Source: Bacillota bacterium (GTDB lineage Bacteria; Bacillota; Clostridia; Peptostreptococcales; Anaerovoracaceae). Taken from it: DNA of 64,000 nt. Both the position numbers and the translations under genes were made by a program. Location of the stretch: positions 1 to 64,000 of the forward strand of contig JARBUO010000002.1 in the NCBI GenBank assembly GCA_029239605.1, read 5' to 3'. The stretch's first letter is position 1. Each line of letters opens with the position of its first letter. Of this stretch, positions 37,909-48,355 are shown one piece after another. Below the pieces are notes generated by a model. It was not told the DNA's origin. It did not search any database and was given only the letters and a program-made list of their open reading frames with translations.

Positions 37909-38388
37909 ATGGCAAAATACAAGATAAAAGAACTGATAACGGAAGAATTGTCAGAGTTTCTGGACACGAACGGATACGAACTATACAACGTTGAATTCGT
38001 CAAAGAGGGAAAAGACTGGTTCCTTAGAGTCTATATTGACCGGGCTGAGGATTCGGATGAGGGCATTGGGACAGACGATTGCGAGAAGGTAAGCCGATAT
38101 CTCAGTGAAAAGCTGGATTCCCTTGACCCTATTGAACAAAATTATTACCTTGAAGTCTCATCACCAGGGATGGACAGGGCGCTGCTGAAAGACAGCGATT
38201 ACGTTCGCTATGCGGGCCGTTATGTGGATATTACCCTGTATCAGGGTTTGAATGGTAAAAAGACGTTCTTTGGCAAGCTGGAAGGCTTGCACGACGGGAA
38301 CCTGATCATTCTGGACGAAAAAGAAGCCAGAATTGAGATACCAATGGAAAAAGTGGCAAAAACAAAGCTTGCTGTTCTAACGTTTTAG
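37909..38388 (+). CDS. rimP: Ribosome maturation factor RimP
   Basis: NGYELYNVEFVKEGKDWFLRVYIDRAED...DDCEKVSRYLSEKLD; EVSSPGMDRALLKDSDY. Confidence 0.95.
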   Translation: MAKYKIKELITEELSEFLDTNGYELYNVEFVKEGKDWFLRVYIDRAEDSDEGIGTDDCEKVSRYLSEKLDSLDPIEQNYYLEVSSPGMDRALLKDSDYVRYAGRYVDITLYQGLNGKKTFFGKLEGLHDGNLIILDEKEARIEIPMEKVAKTKLAVLTF

Positions 38389-38490
38389 TAGAAAATTTGC
38401 GACTGTAGAAAATTTTCTTACATCTGTGCGTTACAACGAAGCGAAAGTTTCTGAACTTCGTTATATTTTAAGGAGGATAGTTGAGTCATA

Positions 38491-39714
38491 ATGAACAGAG
38501 AATTTATTAAGGCAGTTGAGGAATTAGAAAAGGAAAAAGAAATCTCCAAAGACCTTTTAATTGAAGCCATCGAATCTGCCCTTGTATCCGCATACAAAAA
38601 AAACTACGGAACTTCTCAAAATGTCAGAGTGAATATTGACAGAGACACTGGTGATATTGATGTTTTTATGAGAAAGGATATCGTGGAGGTTGTTGTGGAT
38701 CCCTTCGTAGAGGTTTCTATTGAGGAAGCACGAGAGATCGATCCTAAATACGAGGTCGGCGATGTGATTGAAAAGCAGGTTACACCGAGAGACTTTGGAA
38801 GAATAGCCGCTCAAACTGCCAAACAGGTTGTTGTACAACGAATCAGAGAAGCAGAACGCGGCTTGATTTATGATGACTATTCCAATCGACAATCAGAGAT
38901 CGTGACGGGAATTATACAGAGAGTAAGCAATGATACTGTATTCATCAACATGGGTAAAACGGAAGGAATTCTTGCTGCCACAGAGCAGGTTGCCGGAGAG
39001 AAATATCTGATCAACAGCAGAATCAAAGTTTATATCATGGACGTTAAGAAGACCACAAAAGGACCTCAGGTTTACCTTTCCAGATCCCATCCGGGTCTTG
39101 TTAAGAGACTGTTCGAACTGGAGGTTCCAGAAATTCAGGATGGTGTCGTTGAAATAAAAAGCATATCCAGAGAGGCCGGTTCCAGAACCAAAATGGCAGT
39201 TTATACGGCAGATGAAAACGTCGATCCTGTTGGTGCATGTGTTGGTTCAAGAGGAACCAGAGTTCAAACCATTGTAGATGAGCTCTTCGGTGAAAAGATC
39301 GATATTATCAACTGGAGCGAGAATCCGGAAAAACTCATCAGCAGCGCGCTGAGCCCAGCCAAGGTTGAGAAAGTTATCGTCAACGAAGAAGGAAAATCGG
39401 CAACGGTTATCGTGCCGGATTATCAGCTCTCTCTGGCAATCGGCAAGGAAGGGCAGAATGTTAGACTGGCTGCCAAACTGTGCGGCTGGAAAATCGATAT
39501 CAAAAGCCATACTCAATTCTTTCCCGAGGAAGGCGAGTTTGAGAATGATGTTGAATTTGAGCGTTTTGAAGAAGAAGACGGCTTTGAGGAATGGGAAGAA
39601 ACGGGAGATGATCTTCCGCTGGAAGAAGATGATTATCAGATCGTAGAAGTGGAAGCGGTACCTGAAGAACCAAAGCCAAAACGCGGAAGAAAGAAAACAG
39701 AATCGGCTGAGTAA
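38491..39714 (+). CDS. nusA: Transcription termination/antitermination protein NusA
   Basis: S1 and KH domains: VDPVGACVGSRGTRVQTIVDEL, LAIGKEGQNVRLAAKLCGWKIDI. Confidence 0.98.
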   Translation: MNREFIKAVEELEKEKEISKDLLIEAIESALVSAYKKNYGTSQNVRVNIDRDTGDIDVFMRKDIVEVVVDPFVEVSIEEAREIDPKYEVGDVIEKQVTPRDFGRIAAQTAKQVVVQRIREAERGLIYDDYSNRQSEIVTGIIQRVSNDTVFINMGKTEGILAATEQVAGEKYLINSRIKVYIMDVKKTTKGPQVYLSRSHPGLVKRLFELEVPEIQDGVVEIKSISREAGSRTKMAVYTADENVDPVGACVGSRGTRVQTIVDELFGEKIDIINWSENPEKLISSALSPAKVEKVIVNEEGKSATVIVPDYQLSLAIGKEGQNVRLAAKLCGWKIDIKSHTQFFPEEGEFENDVEFERFEEEDGFEEWEETGDDLPLEEDDYQIVEVEAVPEEPKPKRGRKKTESAE

Positions 39715-39750
39715 AGAGGCAGAGATACAGATAGATAAGGGGGTGTTTCT

Positions 39751-40026
39751 ATGAAAACGAAAAAAGTCCCAATGCGCAGATGTGTTGGGTGCATGGAATC
39801 AAAACCGAAAAAAGAATTGATTCGAATCGTTGCTGCAGACGGCGGTCCCAAAATCGATTTGACAGGTAAGGCAAATGGGAGAGGCATATATTTATGTCCG
39901 AATACCGATTGTTTTACAAAGGCCAGAAAGAAAAAAGCTGTCGGCAGGGGCCTTGAGATAGAAATAGGAGAAGCGGAGCTGGACAATTTATTCAAGGAGC
40001 TGGCGGAACATGAGAAGAAGAGTTGA
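39751..40026 (+). CDS. YlxR family protein (RnpM)
   Basis: VPMRRCVGCMESKPKKELIRIV...GRGIYLCPNTDCF. Confidence 0.94.
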   Translation: MKTKKVPMRRCVGCMESKPKKELIRIVAADGGPKIDLTGKANGRGIYLCPNTDCFTKARKKKAVGRGLEIEIGEAELDNLFKELAEHEKKS

Positions 40027-40315
40027 TAGCTATCTGGGTTTCGCAGCCAAATCAAAGAACTTGGTATCAGGCTATCAATCCTGCCTGCATGCCATCAAGC
40101 ATCGAAAGCTGAAACTGCTGATCCTGGCAGAGGACTTATCCGAAAATACGGTAAAAAAGCTGTCCAGGGTGGCAGAGGAGGGAAGTGTACCTGTTAGGGT
40201 TTACGGTCTCTCAGAGGAGCTGTCTCAGATCACGGGAAACCAGGATCGAGGGATTTTCGGCATTACCGATGGGAATTTTGCAGAGGCGATCATGAAAGAA
40301 ATTGACGGAAAATGA
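40010..40315 (+). CDS. L7Ae/YlxQ-family RNA-binding protein
   Basis: 101 aa, LLGFAAKSKNLVSGYQSC-like L7Ae fold; position between ylxR and infB. Confidence 0.88.
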   Translation: MRRRVDSYLGFAAKSKNLVSGYQSCLHAIKHRKLKLLILAEDLSENTVKKLSRVAEEGSVPVRVYGLSEELSQITGNQDRGIFGITDGNFAEAIMKEIDGK

Positions 40316-40419
40316 CGAGGGGAAATCAACAGCTGCCTCGTACAGCGCGCAGATAATAGGAAATTTTCCACATTCGAAAATTTTCAGCGGATGCGTAATA
40401 AGAGAATGGAGGTGTTCGA

Positions 40420-43245
40420 ATGTCCAGTATGAAAATACATGAACTAGCGAAAGAACTGAATATGAGCAGTAAAGATATGTTGGATAAAATCAATTCCATG
40501 GGGATTGATGCCAAGAGCCATATGAGCGTGTTGTCCGATATGGACGTAGTCGCGATCAAAAACACAGTGCTGAGGGGAAAGGGCGGTTCGGAAACGAAAA
40601 TCGTTAAGGCTGCTCCCAAAAGGACTGAATCGCAGGATAAGGAAGAAGTTAAGGTGGTCGTTAAGGCGGCAGCGCATCCCAGCGCCAGCCCAGAATCTAA
40701 AGGCGCTCCCAAGCCAGCAGGGGTAAAGGCACAGCAGCCCCAGCCGCCTCACCAGCCGCAGCAGCAATCACAGCAGCAATCGCAGCATAGGACTTCCCAG
40801 CCCAGCCAAAACCAGCCCAATGGAACACAGCAGCAGGCCAGGAGCCCGCAGAATCAGGGAAGCAGCAGGCCATCCCAGCATCAGCAGCAGAGACCTTCCC
40901 AAGGCCAGGCCCAGAGACCGCAGGGGAATCAGAGTCAGCGTCCTTCCGGCGGATATCAGCAAAGACCGGCACAACAGGGCCAGCAGGGTCAGCATCATCA
41001 GTCGAATCAATCCGGACAGCAGGGACAGCAAAGATCTTCTCAGAACTATTCCGGACAGAACCAAAGACCGGCACAGTCCGGCCAGTACGGTCAACAAAGA
41101 CCTTCCTACGGTGGCCAGCAGAGACCGCCATACGGCAGTCAGCAATCTGATCAAAACAGGTCCTCCGATGATAGAAACGCGCAGCGTCCAAGAGCAGGAG
41201 AGCAACAGAGAGATCATCATAACAAACCGGGTGAATCCAGGCCGTTCCAGCCCAGATCTGAGAACAGGCCGGACAACAGAGAGCAGAGACCGGATCAGAG
41301 AGCTCAGAACCCAAGACAGCAAAAGCCTGGCAGCCAGACCAATCAGCAGAGATCTAACCAGGGAGGGAACCAACAGAGGCCTAACAACCAGCAGAGGCCT
41401 AACCTGCAAAGACCTGCTCAAAGGTCAAAACCTCGTCCAAAGCCAGCTCCAAAGCCGGTAGAACCAGAAATCAATCTGGCTGAACTGCCACCAGGAACGA
41501 AGATCATCAATGTTCCGATTACTGTTGCAGGTCTAGCAGATCAGATAGAAAAGTCCACTTCTCAGGTTATCATGGCGCTGATGAAGCTGGGTATTATGGC
41601 AAATATCAATCAGAATATAGATGAAGATACCGTTGTGATTCTTGGTTCCGAACTGGGGGTCAATATCGTGGTGGGTAAAGTAGAAGAGGAAGTCGTAGAA
41701 GAAGGCCTGGAATTGTTTAAGGATCAGGAGGAAGACTTGAAAGCGAGACCGCCGATCATTACCGTCATGGGTCATGTTGACCACGGTAAAACCTCTCTTC
41801 TGGATGCCATCAGAAAAACAAACGTTACAGCTTCCGAGTCCGGCGGGATAACACAGCACATCGGTGCGTCCGAAGTGCATGCCAATGGGCAGAAAATCGT
41901 GTTCCTGGATACACCGGGACATGAAGCCTTCACAGCAATGAGGGCGAGAGGTGCCCATGTAACGGATATTGCAGTTCTTGTAGTTGCGGCAGATGACAGT
42001 GTTAAGCCTCAGACGGTAGAAGCCATCAGCCATGCTAAGGCTGCCAGCGTTCCAATTATTGTTGCGATCAATAAAATGGATAAACCGGGAGCAGATCCGA
42101 CGCGAGTCAAACAGGATTTGACGGAGCATGGCCTTCTCATCGAAGAATGGGGCGGAGATATCATTTGCGTGCCCGTTTCTGCAAAGACAGGAGAAGGAAT
42201 CGATACCCTTCTTGAAATGATTCTGCTTCAGGCGGAGGTTCTGGAATTAAAGGCGAATCCAAATCGTCTGGCCATGGGTTCCGTTATTGAAGCGAGACTC
42301 GATAAAACCAGAGGTCCTGTTGCTACTCTGCTGGTACTCAACGGTACGCTGCAGGCAGGCATGAGCGTCGTAGCAGGAACCTGCTCCGGCAGAATCAAAG
42401 CCATGACCAATTTCAAAGGTGATGCCATCAGAAAGGCCGGCCCCGCTACAGCGGTAGAAATCCTTGGTCTCACAGAAGTTCCTGAGGCAGGCGATGAATT
42501 CAACGCTGTCAAGGAAGATAAGGTTGCGAGAGAAATCGCAGAAAACCGTAAATCCAAGCTGAGAGAAGAGGTTATGGCCAGAAACTCAAGCATAACACTG
42601 GAACAGCTCTTCAGTCAGATTCAGGAAGGTGAAGTCAAAGAGCTGAACCTTATCATCAAAGGTGACGTTCAGGGTTCCGTGGGAGCATTGACCCAATCTC
42701 TGGAAAAATTAAAGAATGAAAACGTTAAGGTGAAGATAATTCATACCGGTGTTGGTACCGTTACCGAATCCGACATCATGTTGGCAAATACTTCCGGTGC
42801 CATCATCATTGCATTTAATGTAAGACCTAGTACTGCGATTACCAATCTCGCAGAAAGAGAAAAGGTCGAAATCAGAACTTACAGGGTCATCTATGATGCT
42901 ATCGACGAAGTGGAATCAGCCATGAAGGGAATGCTTGACCCGGTATTTAAAGAAGTAGTTCTGGGCAAGATAGAAATCAGAAACACCTTTAAGGTTCCTG
43001 GTGTAGGCATCATCGGCGGTGCATACGTACTGGAAGGAAAGGTGCTGAGAAACGCTGAGATCAGGCTTGTAAGAGACGGTATTGTTATTCATGAGGGTAA
43101 GATTTCATCCTTGAAGAGATTCAAAGATGACGTGAAAGAAGTAAATCACGGTTATGAGTGCGGTATCGGTATTGAAAACTACAATGACATCAAGGAAGGC
43201 GACATCATCGAAGCGTTCAAGATGGAGCAGATAGAGAGAAAATAA
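40420..43245 (+). CDS. infB: Translation initiation factor IF-2
   Basis: [60 protein letters not shown]-rich N-terminal region. Confidence 0.98.
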   Translation: MSSMKIHELAKELNMSSKDMLDKINSMGIDAKSHMSVLSDMDVVAIKNTVLRGKGGSETKIVKAAPKRTESQDKEEVKVVVKAAAHPSASPESKGAPKPAGVKAQQPQPPHQPQQQSQQQSQHRTSQPSQNQPNGTQQQARSPQNQGSSRPSQHQQQRPSQGQAQRPQGNQSQRPSGGYQQRPAQQGQQGQHHQSNQSGQQGQQRSSQNYSGQNQRPAQSGQYGQQRPSYGGQQRPPYGSQQSDQNRSSDDRNAQRPRAGEQQRDHHNKPGESRPFQPRSENRPDNREQRPDQRAQNPRQQKPGSQTNQQRSNQGGNQQRPNNQQRPNLQRPAQRSKPRPKPAPKPVEPEINLAELPPGTKIINVPITVAGLADQIEKSTSQVIMALMKLGIMANINQNIDEDTVVILGSELGVNIVVGKVEEEVVEEGLELFKDQEEDLKARPPIITVMGHVDHGKTSLLDAIRKTNVTASESGGITQHIGASEVHANGQKIVFLDTPGHEAFTAMRARGAHVTDIAVLVVAADDSVKPQTVEAISHAKAASVPIIVAINKMDKPGADPTRVKQDLTEHGLLIEEWGGDIICVPVSAKTGEGIDTLLEMILLQAEVLELKANPNRLAMGSVIEARLDKTRGPVATLLVLNGTLQAGMSVVAGTCSGRIKAMTNFKGDAIRKAGPATAVEILGLTEVPEAGDEFNAVKEDKVAREIAENRKSKLREEVMARNSSITLEQLFSQIQEGEVKELNLIIKGDVQGSVGALTQSLEKLKNENVKVKIIHTGVGTVTESDIMLANTSGAIIIAFNVRPSTAITNLAEREKVEIRTYRVIYDAIDEVESAMKGMLDPVFKEVVLGKIEIRNTFKVPGVGIIGGAYVLEGKVLRNAEIRLVRDGIVIHEGKISSLKRFKDDVKEVNHGYECGIGIENYNDIKEGDIIEAFKMEQIERK

Positions 43246-43276
43246 CGAAACAGGACAAAAGATAAAAGGAGCGCAA

Positions 43277-43696
43277 ATGGGAAAAGGATATCGATCAGGC
43301 CGTTTGGGAGAAGAGATCAGAAGAATTGTCAGCGATCTTCTTCTTCGGGAGATCAAAGATCCGAGACTTTCGGGAATGGTAAGCGTTTCCGCAGTGGAGG
43401 TCACAGAAGACGGCAGTTATGCCACGGTATACATTACAGTTCTTGGCAGCAGGCCTTCGGAGGAAACCAGCGATGAGAAAAAGGATGAGGTTCTGGCCGC
43501 GTTTAAGAGCGCAAAGGGGCTGATTCGCAGGGAAATTGGTAAGCAGGTTAAACTGCGCCATGTACCGGATCTGCTGTTCAAATTCGATACCTCGTTGGAA
43601 TATGGAAGACATATCTCAAAGTTGATCGACACTCTTGGTATAGAAAAAGCGGATGAAGATAATGATGAAAAACACACTGAATCAGATCGCAGCTGA
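43277..43696 (+). CDS. rbfA: Ribosome-binding factor A
   Basis: GRLGEEIRRIVSDLLLREIKDPRLSGMVSVSAVEVTEDGSYATVYITV. Confidence 0.95.
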   Translation: MGKGYRSGRLGEEIRRIVSDLLLREIKDPRLSGMVSVSAVEVTEDGSYATVYITVLGSRPSEETSDEKKDEVLAAFKSAKGLIRREIGKQVKLRHVPDLLFKFDTSLEYGRHISKLIDTLGIEKADEDNDEKHTESDRS

Positions 43697-44639
43697 ACTG
43701 AAAAAAGCAAATACCGTATTATTGTATCCCCATGTCATTATGGATGGGGATACTTTAGGCTCCTCCATCGCTTTGTGCATCGCACTAAGAAAGCTTGGCA
43801 AGGAAGCCTACATTCTCATAGAGGACGATATTCCTGGCTATTTAGCCTTTCTGGAAAAGGATTACTGCACTTATGACCAGCAAATTCTAGAGTGCCCTGA
43901 TGTCTCGATTTCAGTAGACTGCAGCGATATCGAACGTTTTTTCAAACGCAAGGAAAAGTTTCTGACAGGGAAGCGCAGTATCTGCATTGATCATCACAGG
44001 ACAAACAACTTCTTTGCGGAACTGAACTACATTGATGAAAATACTGCTGCTACCGGTGAAATCGTTTTTCATCTCATTAAAGAGATGGGAATGGAAGTAA
44101 ATGTGGAGATGGCTGAAGCAATTTACACGGCCATTACTACAGATACCGGTAACTTTCAGTATACCAATACGACAAAGACTACGCATCTCATCGCAGCTGA
44201 GCTGTTTGAAATCGGAATTGATCTGGAAAAAATCAGCGTAGAGGTATACCAAAATATTCGTCACGAAAAGCTGAAGATCATGAACGAAGTGATCGGCACC
44301 ATTGAAATGGTTTGCGGCGGAAAAGCGGATATCGCATATGTGACTCAGGAGATGCTGCAAAAAACAGGTGCGCTGATGGAAGAAACAGAAGGAATCATCG
44401 AGATCCTTCGAAATATCAGTGGGGTGGAGATCTCCGCGTTTCTGAAAGAGAACAGCGAAAACGAGATCAAGGTCGGCCTTCGGGCGAAGACCTATGGAGA
44501 TGTATCGGTGATCGCTCAATCCTTTGGCGGCGGCGGACATAAAAAGGCTGCAGGCTGTACGATACACGCTTCATTGGCGGAAGCCAAAAAACAGATTTCA
44601 GCAGCCGTAATTGCGCATCTAGAGGAAAACGAACAATGA
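43653..44639 (+). CDS. DHH/DHHA1 phosphoesterase (NrnA-like bifunctional oligoribonuclease/pAp phosphatase)
   Basis: YPHVIMDGDTLGSSIAL, CIDHHRTNNFFAELNYID, FGGGGHKKAAGCTI. Confidence 0.93.
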   Translation: MKIMMKNTLNQIAAELKKANTVLLYPHVIMDGDTLGSSIALCIALRKLGKEAYILIEDDIPGYLAFLEKDYCTYDQQILECPDVSISVDCSDIERFFKRKEKFLTGKRSICIDHHRTNNFFAELNYIDENTAATGEIVFHLIKEMGMEVNVEMAEAIYTAITTDTGNFQYTNTTKTTHLIAAELFEIGIDLEKISVEVYQNIRHEKLKIMNEVIGTIEMVCGGKADIAYVTQEMLQKTGALMEETEGIIEILRNISGVEISAFLKENSENEIKVGLRAKTYGDVSVIAQSFGGGGHKKAAGCTIHASLAEAKKQISAAVIAHLEENEQ

Positions 44640-45688
44640 TCACAGACGGAATTATCAATTTACTGAAACCCGCGGGGATGACATCCCATGACGGGGTTCA
44701 GTTTCTTCGCAGACTTACGGGGATCAAAAGAATAGGGCATACAGGTACGCTGGACCCAATGGCAGTCGGCGTACTTCCTTTATGTATTGGCAGTGCGGCG
44801 AGAATCACAGAATATCTCGACCTGGATGATAAGAAATATCGCTGCGAAATGCAGCTTGGTCTGGAGACAGACACACAGGATATTTGGGGTGCGATTTTGC
44901 AGGATAAGAGACAAGAGGGCTTCCCGGAAAGAGCGAAAGTAGAGGAAGCACTTTCTCGGTTTCACGGTGTAATCTCCCAGTATCCCCCCGGTTATTCTGC
45001 GGTACGGGTAAACGGCAGAAGACTGTATGAATACGCCAGACAGGGGGAAACCGTGGAGATAAAACCAAGGAAGGTTGACATAAAAAATATTACGGTTATA
45101 TCTTATGATCAAGAGAAGGGCCGCGCTATTTATGATGTTACGTGCTCAAAAGGAACGTACATAAGAACAATCTGTCATGATGCAGGCACTGTTTTGGGCT
45201 GTGGTGCGGTTATGAGCTGTTTGATCCGAACAGCCAGCGGGGCATTTACCCTGAACGATACGGTTACCATGGAAGAATTAAAAGAGAATGGTGCAAAACC
45301 CTATCTCATGTCCCCTGATTTCCCCTTGGTACATTTTGGCCAGGCATTGGTATCTGACGATCGGGGAAAATGGTTTGCCAATGGCGGCCATCTTCGGATG
45401 TCTGAGATCGATGTGATCAGGGAACCGGAGTTTAAAGAGCAAAACAACGATTCGGAAAGCAATCTGAACATTAGAGAGGAATACCGAAGCGCTTATAATA
45501 TTTATCTAAAAGATAAAGCCCTCGGCGAACGGGAATTGGGAGCATTTCTCGGCGTTGCATTCTATAGTCCCCAATACAAAAAACTCGTAGCCGACAAGAT
45601 TTTTCTCAGCGACAGGACTATCTTTGATAGGACTGAAGCGAGTGAAACGGTAGAAAAAACAGTCCAGGGGCGTGGTGACTCTGAATAA
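44636..45688 (+). CDS. truB: tRNA pseudouridine(55) synthase TruB
   Basis: GIINLLKPAGMTSHDGVQFLRRLTGIKRIGHTGTLDPMAVGVLPLCIG; C-terminal PUA domain. Confidence 0.97.
   Translation: MITDGIINLLKPAGMTSHDGVQFLRRLTGIKRIGHTGTLDPMAVGVLPLCIGSAARITEYLDLDDKKYRCEMQLGLETDTQDIWGAILQDKRQEGFPERAKVEEALSRFHGVISQYPPGYSAVRVNGRRLYEYARQGETVEIKPRKVDIKNITVISYDQEKGRAIYDVTCSKGTYIRTICHDAGTVLGCGAVMSCLIRTASGAFTLNDTVTMEELKENGAKPYLMSPDFPLVHFGQALVSDDRGKWFANGGHLRMSEIDVIREPEFKEQNNDSESNLNIREEYRSAYNIYLKDKALGERELGAFLGVAFYSPQYKKLVADKIFLSDRTIFDRTEASETVEKTVQGRGDSE
45595..45650 (+). repeat. 56-bp perfect direct repeat, copy 1 (in 3' end of truB)
   Basis: caagatttttctcagcgacaggactatctttgataggactgaagcgagtgaaacgg. Confidence 0.95.
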
Positions 45689-45716
45689 AGAAGTCAGAAG
45701 AGTCACAGCCATCGGG

Positions 45717-45772
45717 CAAGATTTTTCTCAGCGACAGGACTATCTTTGATAGGACTGAAGCGAGTGAAACGG
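45717..45772 (+). repeat. 56-bp perfect direct repeat, copy 2 (immediately 5' of ribF ATG)
   Basis: Identical 56 nt, offset 122 bp from copy 1. Confidence 0.95.
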
Positions 45773-45784
45773 CAGGTAAAAAAG

Positions 45785-46753
45785 ATGAAACAATTCAATT
45801 CACTGGATGAAATAAAGAATATCAAGGAAACCGTTGTTGCTCTGGGGAATTTCGATGGCGTCCACAAAGGGCATCAGGAACTGATCCGCAGAACGGTTAA
45901 GAGTGCTAAGATGGCCGGTCTGAAAAGCGCTGTTTTTACCTTCGCAAACCATCCTAAAAACGTGGTGGCAGGAAAACCGGTCATTAAAAATATTTTATAT
46001 CCCGAAGATAAGGCAGCCATTATTCAGTCACTGGGTGTTGATTATTTGTTTTCACTGGAATTCAACGAAATTATTCAACATCTCTCAGCTGAAGAGTTTA
46101 TGCAGAAGCTGCTTGTCGGTGCTTTTCGAATGAGAGAGGTCTACTGCGGCTTCAATTACCGTTTTGGCTATAAAGCGGAGGGTTCTCCCGAAACACTGAT
46201 CAAGGCCGGTATGAAAGACGGTTTTGGAATTCATGTTCTGGAGCCCTTTAAGATTGATGGAAATCTGGTAAGCAGCTCCTTTATCCGTGAACTTATCGCA
46301 GCGGGAAGAGTCGGTGAATGTAAAAAATATATGGGGAGAAATTATACGGTAGGCGGTGAAGTTGTCGTCGGCAACAAGATCGGCAGAACCATTGGCTTTC
46401 CAACTTCAAATATCTTGATTGACGAGGCGATGGTTACCCCCGCGCACGGCGTATATGTTACTTACTGCAATTATAACGGAACCTGTTACCAGGGGATTAC
46501 AAACGTAGGGATTAAACCAACCATTGGAGATAATCTGAAGAATATCGAGACCCATATCTTTAATTTCAGCAAAGAACTTTACGGCAAGGAAATCAGAGTG
46601 GAATTCTTGGAACGGATTCGTCCTGAGATAAAATTTGAAAATGTCCAGGAATTGGCGTTGCAAATTGACAGAGACTGTGCAGAGGCAGAGCGTTATCACA
46701 ACAGGATCAATGAAGCTCGATTAAAGAATAATTTCTGTGAGTCAAAAAAATAA
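45785..46753 (+). CDS. ribF: Bifunctional riboflavin kinase/FAD synthetase
   Basis: VVALGNFDGVHKGHQELIRRTV...YCGFNYRFGYKAEG...GRTIGFPTSNI; ORF may start at 45746 (TTG). Confidence 0.95.
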   Translation: MKQFNSLDEIKNIKETVVALGNFDGVHKGHQELIRRTVKSAKMAGLKSAVFTFANHPKNVVAGKPVIKNILYPEDKAAIIQSLGVDYLFSLEFNEIIQHLSAEEFMQKLLVGAFRMREVYCGFNYRFGYKAEGSPETLIKAGMKDGFGIHVLEPFKIDGNLVSSSFIRELIAAGRVGECKKYMGRNYTVGGEVVVGNKIGRTIGFPTSNILIDEAMVTPAHGVYVTYCNYNGTCYQGITNVGIKPTIGDNLKNIETHIFNFSKELYGKEIRVEFLERIRPEIKFENVQELALQIDRDCAEAERYHNRINEARLKNNFCESKK

Positions 46754-46767
46754 TTTTATTTTCACTC

Positions 46768-46796
46768 TTGACAATCCGAAAGTTTGCGGTTAGCAT
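46768..46796 (+). promoter_or_regulatory. Promoter for T-box/aro operon
   Basis: TTGACA - 17 nt - TAGCAT. Confidence 0.6.
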
Positions 46797-46814
46797 ATTA
46801 ATAATCAACAATAC

Positions 46815-47170
46815 GGAAAAGCGATGATAGAGGAAAGTAAAGATAAGGGACCTACCAGGGATTATCCATCATTGACTGGAAGTGGATATTAGAGAAGTTA
46901 TTTTGAAGTTCCCTCTTGAGCTCCTGGCTGAACAATTCGAAAGTAGGCTAAGGCGTTTTCCCACGTTACAGGGATAGAATATAATGAGCTGGAGATATTT
47001 CTCACCTCATTGAACGCGCGGTTATTAAGTTTTTTCTGCTGATGCGTTATCAAGAGGCAGCTTCGTATTCGAAAAGAGTGCAGTACTATTTTAGTGCTGA
47101 ATTTGGGTGGTATCGCGGAAGATAAGAGTCATTACCTTTCGTCCCTACATAGGGGGCGGAAGGTTTTTGT
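46815..47170 (+). promoter_or_regulatory. T-box leader riboswitch upstream of aroF
   Basis: AGTA-containing stem I 5' strand, T-box core AATTTGGGTGGTATCGCGG (47099-47118), terminator CCTTTCGTCCC-tacata-GGGGGCGGAAGG-TTTTTG. Confidence 0.92.
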
Positions 47171-47229
47171 TTTATTTCAACGCTTTTTCTGAATTGTAAT
47201 AAGCTTGAACTTGTAACCGGAAAAGGAGA

Positions 47230-48249
47230 ATGGAAATGATTATTGTATTAAAGAATGGAACGACACAGGAAGACATCAATAAAATATCAGGGTGGCTGAG
47301 CCGATACAATGTGGAGGTTTGCCCCATTGTCGGTGCTGAGACAACGATTTTAGGTGTTGTAGGAGATACTTCTTCGGTAGACAGAAGCTCTGCGTTTCTC
47401 AGTGAACATGTGGATAAAATAATAAAGGTTCAGGAGCCCTACAAGAGAGCAAACAGGAAGATGCATCCGGAGAATACCGTGGTTGATATCGGAGGCGTTA
47501 AAGTGGGTGGCAATAAGCTGGTGATCATGGCAGGCCCCTGCTCGGTGGAAGGGGAAGAGCAGATCGTTGATATTGCAAAGCACATTAAAGAGGCAGGCGC
47601 ATCCATTATCCGAGGCGGTGCATGGAAACCAAGATCCTCCCCATATTCCTTCCAGGGATTAAAGGCAGAGGGACTGGAGCTTCTAAACATCGCAAAAGCA
47701 GAGACCGGGCTTCCGATTATTACGGAAATCACCAACCCAATGCATGTCGAAAAATTCATCGGCAAGGTTGACTGCTTCCAGGTTGGTGCGCGGAATATGC
47801 AGAATTTTGAACTGCTGATTGAGCTTGGAAGGGCAAGAATTCCTGTCCTTCTCAAGAGAGGATTCTCAAATACACTGGAAGAATTTCTCATGTCGGCAGA
47901 ATATATCTTAAGCGGCGGAAACGAAAATGTGATATTATGTGAGAGAGGCATTCGTACAAATGAGACCTTTACAAGAAACACGCTGGACATCAGCGCAGTG
48001 CCCGCACTCAAAAAGTTGAGCCATCTGCCCGTCATCGTTGACCCATCCCATGCATCCGGTATGGCTTGGATGGTTGAATCCTTATCCATGGCAGCTGTAG
48101 CAGCGGGAGCCGACGGACTGATGATCGAGGTTCATAACGATCCGAAAAATGCGCTCAGTGACGGGGCACAGAGCCTTACTTACGAAATGTTTGAAGGGAC
48201 GATGAAAAAGCTCAAGTTACTTTCAGCGGTTATGGAAAGAGAACTCTAA
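47230..48249 (+). CDS. aroF: 3-deoxy-7-phosphoheptulonate (DAHP) synthase
   Basis: VIMAGPCSVEGEEQIVDIAKHIKEAGASIIRGGAWKPRSSPYSFQG; VIVDPSHASG. Confidence 0.97.
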   Translation: MEMIIVLKNGTTQEDINKISGWLSRYNVEVCPIVGAETTILGVVGDTSSVDRSSAFLSEHVDKIIKVQEPYKRANRKMHPENTVVDIGGVKVGGNKLVIMAGPCSVEGEEQIVDIAKHIKEAGASIIRGGAWKPRSSPYSFQGLKAEGLELLNIAKAETGLPIITEITNPMHVEKFIGKVDCFQVGARNMQNFELLIELGRARIPVLLKRGFSNTLEEFLMSAEYILSGGNENVILCERGIRTNETFTRNTLDISAVPALKKLSHLPVIVDPSHASGMAWMVESLSMAAVAAGADGLMIEVHNDPKNALSDGAQSLTYEMFEGTMKKLKLLSAVMEREL

Positions 48250-48355
48250 CAGGTGCAAGATTAACAATGTTGCAAGAACCGCAGAATGCAAGAAGTGTTG
48301 AAGGGCTATTTCCGCAAATGGGAGAAAGAAGCTTAGAAAGATTTGGTTAATTGAT

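Noticed and set aside
40820-41461. 213-aa alternate-frame + ORF and matching minus-strand ORFs (40697-41314, 40768-41421)
   Set aside because: Produced by low-complexity repeat composition of the IF-2 N-terminal region, which leaves other frames open.
40697-41470. Possible tandem-repeat or CRISPR-like array
   Set aside because: Repetition is degenerate codon-level low complexity within infB, without uniform repeat/spacer units.
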